Assembly: GCF_016789985.1 (NCBI RefSeq)
Contig: NZ_JAEUOL010000031.1
Span: 1-51,420 of the forward strand
Origin: Accumulibacter sp.
GTDB taxonomy: Bacteria > Pseudomonadota > Gammaproteobacteria > Burkholderiales > Rhodocyclaceae
Reading direction: 5' to 3'
DNA: 51,420 nucleotides
The translations under genes were made by a program, and so were the position numbers. Below are positions 48,126 through 51,420 of this stretch, in pieces. The notes under the pieces were generated by a model, which saw only the letters and a list, made by a program, of their open reading frames with translations, searched no databases and was not told where the DNA came from. How positions within the stretch are numbered: position 1 is the first letter of the stretch; every line of letters begins with the position of its first letter.

Positions 48126-49150
48126 GTGCCGCCATTTCCTTCCCGGTTGCCCGCTACCGCTTCGAGTTCCAGGTCAGACAGTCGATCCGTCTGCCCGACT
48201 ATGCCGGGTCGATGCTGCGTGGCGCCTTCGGCCACGCCCTGCGCCAGCTTGCCTGCATGACGCGGCAGAAGGAGTGCGCCGGCTGCCCGTTGCTCGCCAC
48301 CTGTCCCTACCCGGCGATCTTCGCTCCACCACCTCCGGCAACGCACAGCCTGCAGAACTTCACCCAGATTCCCGCGCCGCATGTCATCGAACCACCCGCC
48401 TGGGGCAGCCGGATGCTCGCCACCGGCGAGACGCTGGCCTTTCACCACGTACTGATCGGCCGGGCGCTGCAGGAATTGCCGCTGATCATCCTGGCCTGGC
48501 GGCGCGCCCTCGCGCGCGGCCTCGGTGCTGCCGACGGCACGGCCGATCTGCGCCGCGTCGTACACTGCAGCGACAGCGGCGAGCACGAGATCCATCGCCC
48601 GGAGGTCGGCAGCATTGCGCCTCACGTGCAAACGATCACCCTGCGCGCCGACCCCAAGCAGCTGGTGATGAGTTCCACGACCCTGTGCTTCAGCACACCG
48701 CTGCGTCTGCAACACAACGGCCATGCCCTCCCCCCGGGAAAGCTGCAGGCACGTACCCTGCTGCTGGCCATCATCCGCCGCGCCAATCTGCTGGCCGAGT
48801 TCCACGGCGACGGACCCTTGCTGGAGGATTTCGCGGCGCTGAGTGCCGCGTGTGCCGACATACGCGACGAGAAGCGCCTCACCTGGCTTGACTGGACACG
48901 CTACTCCTCGCGCCAGAAGCAGAAGATGAGTCTCGGCGGGGTCGTCGGCACCTGGCGGCTGGAAGGCCCGCTCGCCCCATTCCAGCCCTTCCTCGAACTT
49001 GGCGCCTGGCTGCACGTAGGCAAGGAGACCGCCTTCGGCCTGGGCCGATACACCCAGACACGCGGCACGCCGCAAGACATCCCGGAGGATCAGGCGAAAA
49101 GTTGCGAACGCCCTCGCCAAGTGTCTGAAAAGGAAGCTAGAATCTCGTAG
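48122..49150 (+). CDS. cas6: Cas6-type CRISPR RNA processing endoribonuclease
   Basis: 342 residues of the large Cas6 group with the C-terminal RAMP-like domain. The opening YRFEFQVRQSIRLPDYAGSMLRGAFGHALRQLAC is characteristic, followed by a cysteine cluster C45, C52, C55, C61 (ECAGCPLLATCPYP) that may hold a metal or Fe-S centre. The C-terminal Gly-rich loop WLHVGKETAFGLGRYT matches the RAMP signature. It should cut the array transcript within each repeat, leaving an 8-nt handle. Its stop lies 5 nt before the first repeat, so the operon and array are probably co-transcribed. Confidence 0.9.
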   Translation: MSAAISFPVARYRFEFQVRQSIRLPDYAGSMLRGAFGHALRQLACMTRQKECAGCPLLATCPYPAIFAPPPPATHSLQNFTQIPAPHVIEPPAWGSRMLATGETLAFHHVLIGRALQELPLIILAWRRALARGLGAADGTADLRRVVHCSDSGEHEIHRPEVGSIAPHVQTITLRADPKQLVMSSTTLCFSTPLRLQHNGHALPPGKLQARTLLLAIIRRANLLAEFHGDGPLLEDFAALSAACADIRDEKRLTWLDWTRYSSRQKQKMSLGGVVGTWRLEGPLAPFQPFLELGAWLHVGKETAFGLGRYTQTRGTPQDIPEDQAKSCERPRQVSEKEARIS

Positions 49151-49155
49151 GCGCG

Positions 49156-51420
49156 GTCAGTAACCAGCCCTGAAATCAAAGGGATTAAGACCGCTCACTC
49201 GTTGTCGCCTTCGTCGGAATCTTCGGTCAGTAACCAGCCCTGAAATCAAAGGGATTAAGACCCTGGCGTCGAAACGGCCGAGCGCAACCGCGCACAGTCA
49301 GTAACCAGCCCTGAAATCAAAGGGATTAAGACATCGCTGCCACACTCGTGGCAGCGGTCATACGCCAGTCAGTAACCAGCCCTGAAATCAAAGGGATTAA
49401 GACCTGGTGGGGAATCGCTCAGTATCCTGCGGTACCGTCAGTAACCAGCCCTGAAATCAAAGGGATTAAGACGCCATATCCATCGCGTATTCGTAGTCGA
49501 TCCGGGTCAGTAACCAGCCCTGAAATCAAAGGGATTAAGACCGCGTTGAGCATGGCCAGCCGATAGGTCTGCCAAGTCAGTAACCAGCCCTGAAATCAAA
49601 GGGATTAAGACATAAGAAACAGAGACCAATGAGCATACGGAATTGTCAGTAACCAGCCCTGAAATCAAAGGGATTAAGACGTTTGCGAGTGTGGCGAATT
49701 CGTTCATTTTATGTCAGTAACCAGCCCTGAAATCAAAGGGATTAAGACTGATCTTGTGTGTGTTATGGCAGAACGGGCGTATAGTCAGTAACCAGCCCTG
49801 AAATCAAAGGGATTAAGACCCTGATAGCTCGTCGAACCGTTTGGCGAAATTGTCAGTAACCAGCCCTGAAATCAAAGGGATTAAGACAACCACTTGTTGA
49901 ACGGGTCGATCTTCCATTTCTGGTCAGTAACCAGCCCTGAAATCAAAGGGATTAAGACTCGATCCGGCCGACGATGCCGAACGCGGCCAGGAGTCAGTAA
50001 CCAGCCCTGAAATCAAAGGGATTAAGACATCGCCGAAACGGCTTTGGTTTTTGATCCGTCCGTCAGTAACCAGCCCTGAAATCAAAGGGATTAAGACCAA
50101 TCCAGTCTGCCCAGTTGTCATTGATGGTCTGTCAGTAACCAGCCCTGAAATCAAAGGGATTAAGACGCCGCGCTGGCCGTAGGACATTACGGGGCGGGCG
50201 GTCAGTAACCAGCCCTGAAATCAAAGGGATTAAGACCCAGCTCGCCGGCGGTCCAATCCCGGACGAAACGGTCAGTAACCAGCCCTGAAATCAAAGGGAT
50301 TAAGACGCTGTCGGTGGTGATTATGGTCTTCATGGTTCGCTGTCAGTAACCAGCCCTGAAATCAAAGGGATTAAGACCCAGCCGCCGCGGCACCCTTTGG
50401 TGCAGCGTACCCACGTCAGTAACCAGCCCTGAAATCAAAGGGATTAAGACAGTAGCGGGAGGCTTCGCGCCTCTCGGCGGCGCGTCAGTAACCAGCCCTG
50501 AAATCAAAGGGATTAAGACGGCTTTCCGAAATGCTCTTCGCGGGTGACAAACGGTCAGTAACCAGCCCTGAAATCAAAGGGATTAAGACGGGCTGCGGTT
50601 TGGGTGGTTACTCATCAAGTTCGGTCAGTAACCAGCCCTGAAATCAAAGGGATTAAGACGTTCGATGCAATCGATGGCTTGGTTGGTTTTCATGAGTCAG
50701 TAACCAGCCCTGAAATCAAAGGGATTAAGACGTGGTCTTGTCAACCATCAGGTCGGCACGGATCGTCAGTAACCAGCCCTGAAATCAAAGGGATTAAGAC
50801 GGTGTCTTGCCCCTCGAAGTGCTCCACCAACATGTCAGTAACCAGCCCTGAAATCAAAGGGATTAAGACCTTTGTCCGGCCGCTCTGCCGGGCGAACTGA
50901 CTGGGTCAGTAACCAGCCCTGAAATCAAAGGGATTAAGACTTTTTTCAGGCTGATGGTGGTGCTCATGGTCCTCGTCAGTAACCAGCCCTGAAATCAAAG
51001 GGATTAAGACATCGGATCGGTGTCGTTTTGGTTGCCTGGTTCCGGTCAGTAACCAGCCCTGAAATCAAAGGGATTAAGACTTTCCTCGGCCGCGTGACTT
51101 TCCATTTTTGCCGGGTCAGTAACCAGCCCTGAAATCAAAGGGATTAAGACGTGGTCAGCACGGCCGTTGCCGTGCCGTGTTTCGGTCAGTAACCAGCCCT
51201 GAAATCAAAGGGATTAAGACCTGTGGAACCGCCGTGCTTCCAAGTGCTTCAGCGGCGTCAGTAACCAGCCCTGAAATCAAAGGGATTAAGACCTTATATC
51301 CAATGCGAATCATAGCTGCTCTATGTCAGTAACCAGCCCTGAAATCAAAGGGATTAAGACAGATTGTGTTGATCTTGCTTGTGTCAGCTTGTGGCGTCAG
51401 TAACCAGCCCTGAAATCAAA
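49156..51420 (+). CRISPR. CRISPR array, 36-bp repeat, 32 full repeats plus a partial 33rd
   Basis: The repeat begins GTCAGTAACC and ends GGGATTAAGAC, with a weak internal stem CCCT/AGGG. Repeat starts run 49156, 49226, 49297, 49368 ... 51325 and 51396 (the last cut by the window edge). All complete copies appear identical. There are 32 spacers of 32-37 bp (mostly 33-35). On the plus strand the last 8 nt, ATTAAGAC, resemble the ATTGAAAC-type crRNA 5' handle, so transcription is predicted from left to right, with cas6 upstream. The first repeat is 5 bp after the cas6 stop, leaving no room for a standard leader. Spacer coordinates: 1 at 49192-49225, 8 at 49681-49712, 17 at 50307-50341, 22 at 50660-50695, 24 at 50801-50833, 26 at 50941-50974, 28 at 51081-51114, 31 at 51293-51324. 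Confidence 0.99.

Noticed and set aside
49348..50900. Open frames running through the CRISPR array on both strands
   Set aside because: The 36-bp repeat is a multiple of three and lacks stops in some frames, so repeat-derived peptides recur; they are not genes.
49192..51395. Self-targeting spacers against this window
   Set aside because: I compared the spacers with the genes listed here by eye and saw no match; a genome-wide search would be needed to exclude self-targeting.

Overview
The window is a GC-rich (roughly 60-65% by eye), densely coded chromosomal segment from a Gram-negative bacterium. The gene families (PrpE, ferric FbpABC, Aat plus Bpt, TonB-ExbB-ExbD, c-di-GMP signalling proteins, class III formaldehyde dehydrogenase with FghA, DUF1800/DUF1501 pair) and the protein style fit a betaproteobacterium, most like Rhodocyclales such as 'Candidatus Accumulibacter' relatives. 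That placement is inference, not a database result.

Layout. 1-4.05 kb: tRNA-Ser(CGA), serS and rarA on the minus strand, then a small plus-strand gene with a strong terminator. 4.05-6.6 kb: an orphan HAMP sensor facing bpt. 5.9-12 kb: the N-degron transferases bpt and aat, translationally coupled to the ferric-transport ATPase fbpC; fbpB and fbpA lie in separate, oppositely oriented units with Fur-box-like sites; then an NlpC/P60 hydrolase. 12-16.4 kb: an AcuI/YhdH-type reductase, a degenerate REC-GGDEF protein and prpE. 16.4-20.9 kb: the overlapping menE-menF-menD operon. 21-25.1 kb: a secreted DUF4384-lysozyme fusion, a cupin, and an HDOD-REC-GGDEF protein. 25.2-28.7 kb: frmA-fghA, a DUF1178 gene, tRNA-Leu(TAA), tRNA-Gly(GCC) and a SYLF protein. 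29-37.2 kb: a CsgG-like lipoprotein, DUF1800/DUF1501, tonB-exbB-exbD, thpR, a DMT exporter and a GFA-family protein.

37.4-51.4 kb is a defence island. A hipB-hipA toxin-antitoxin pair is divergent from a complete type III-A CRISPR effector operon: a CARF (NE0113-family) protein with an OmpR-like winged helix, a Csx2-type CARF-HEPN RNase, cas10 (HD and GGDD both intact), csm2, csm3, csm4, csm5 and cas6. A CRISPR array of 36-bp repeats starts 5 bp after cas6 and runs off the window (32 complete repeats plus a partial 33rd). There is no cas1 or cas2 in the window.

The most unusual signals are in this island: (i) an identical 12-bp palindrome occurs exactly twice in the window, once before the CARF-winged-helix gene and once before csm2, suggesting cyclic-oligoadenylate-linked autoregulation; (ii) the spacers, read as the complement of the predicted crRNA, have ATG codons concentrated near their beginning, as though many target mRNA 5' ends; (iii) the array has no room for a conventional leader; (iv) Csm5 has a long coiled-coil tail.
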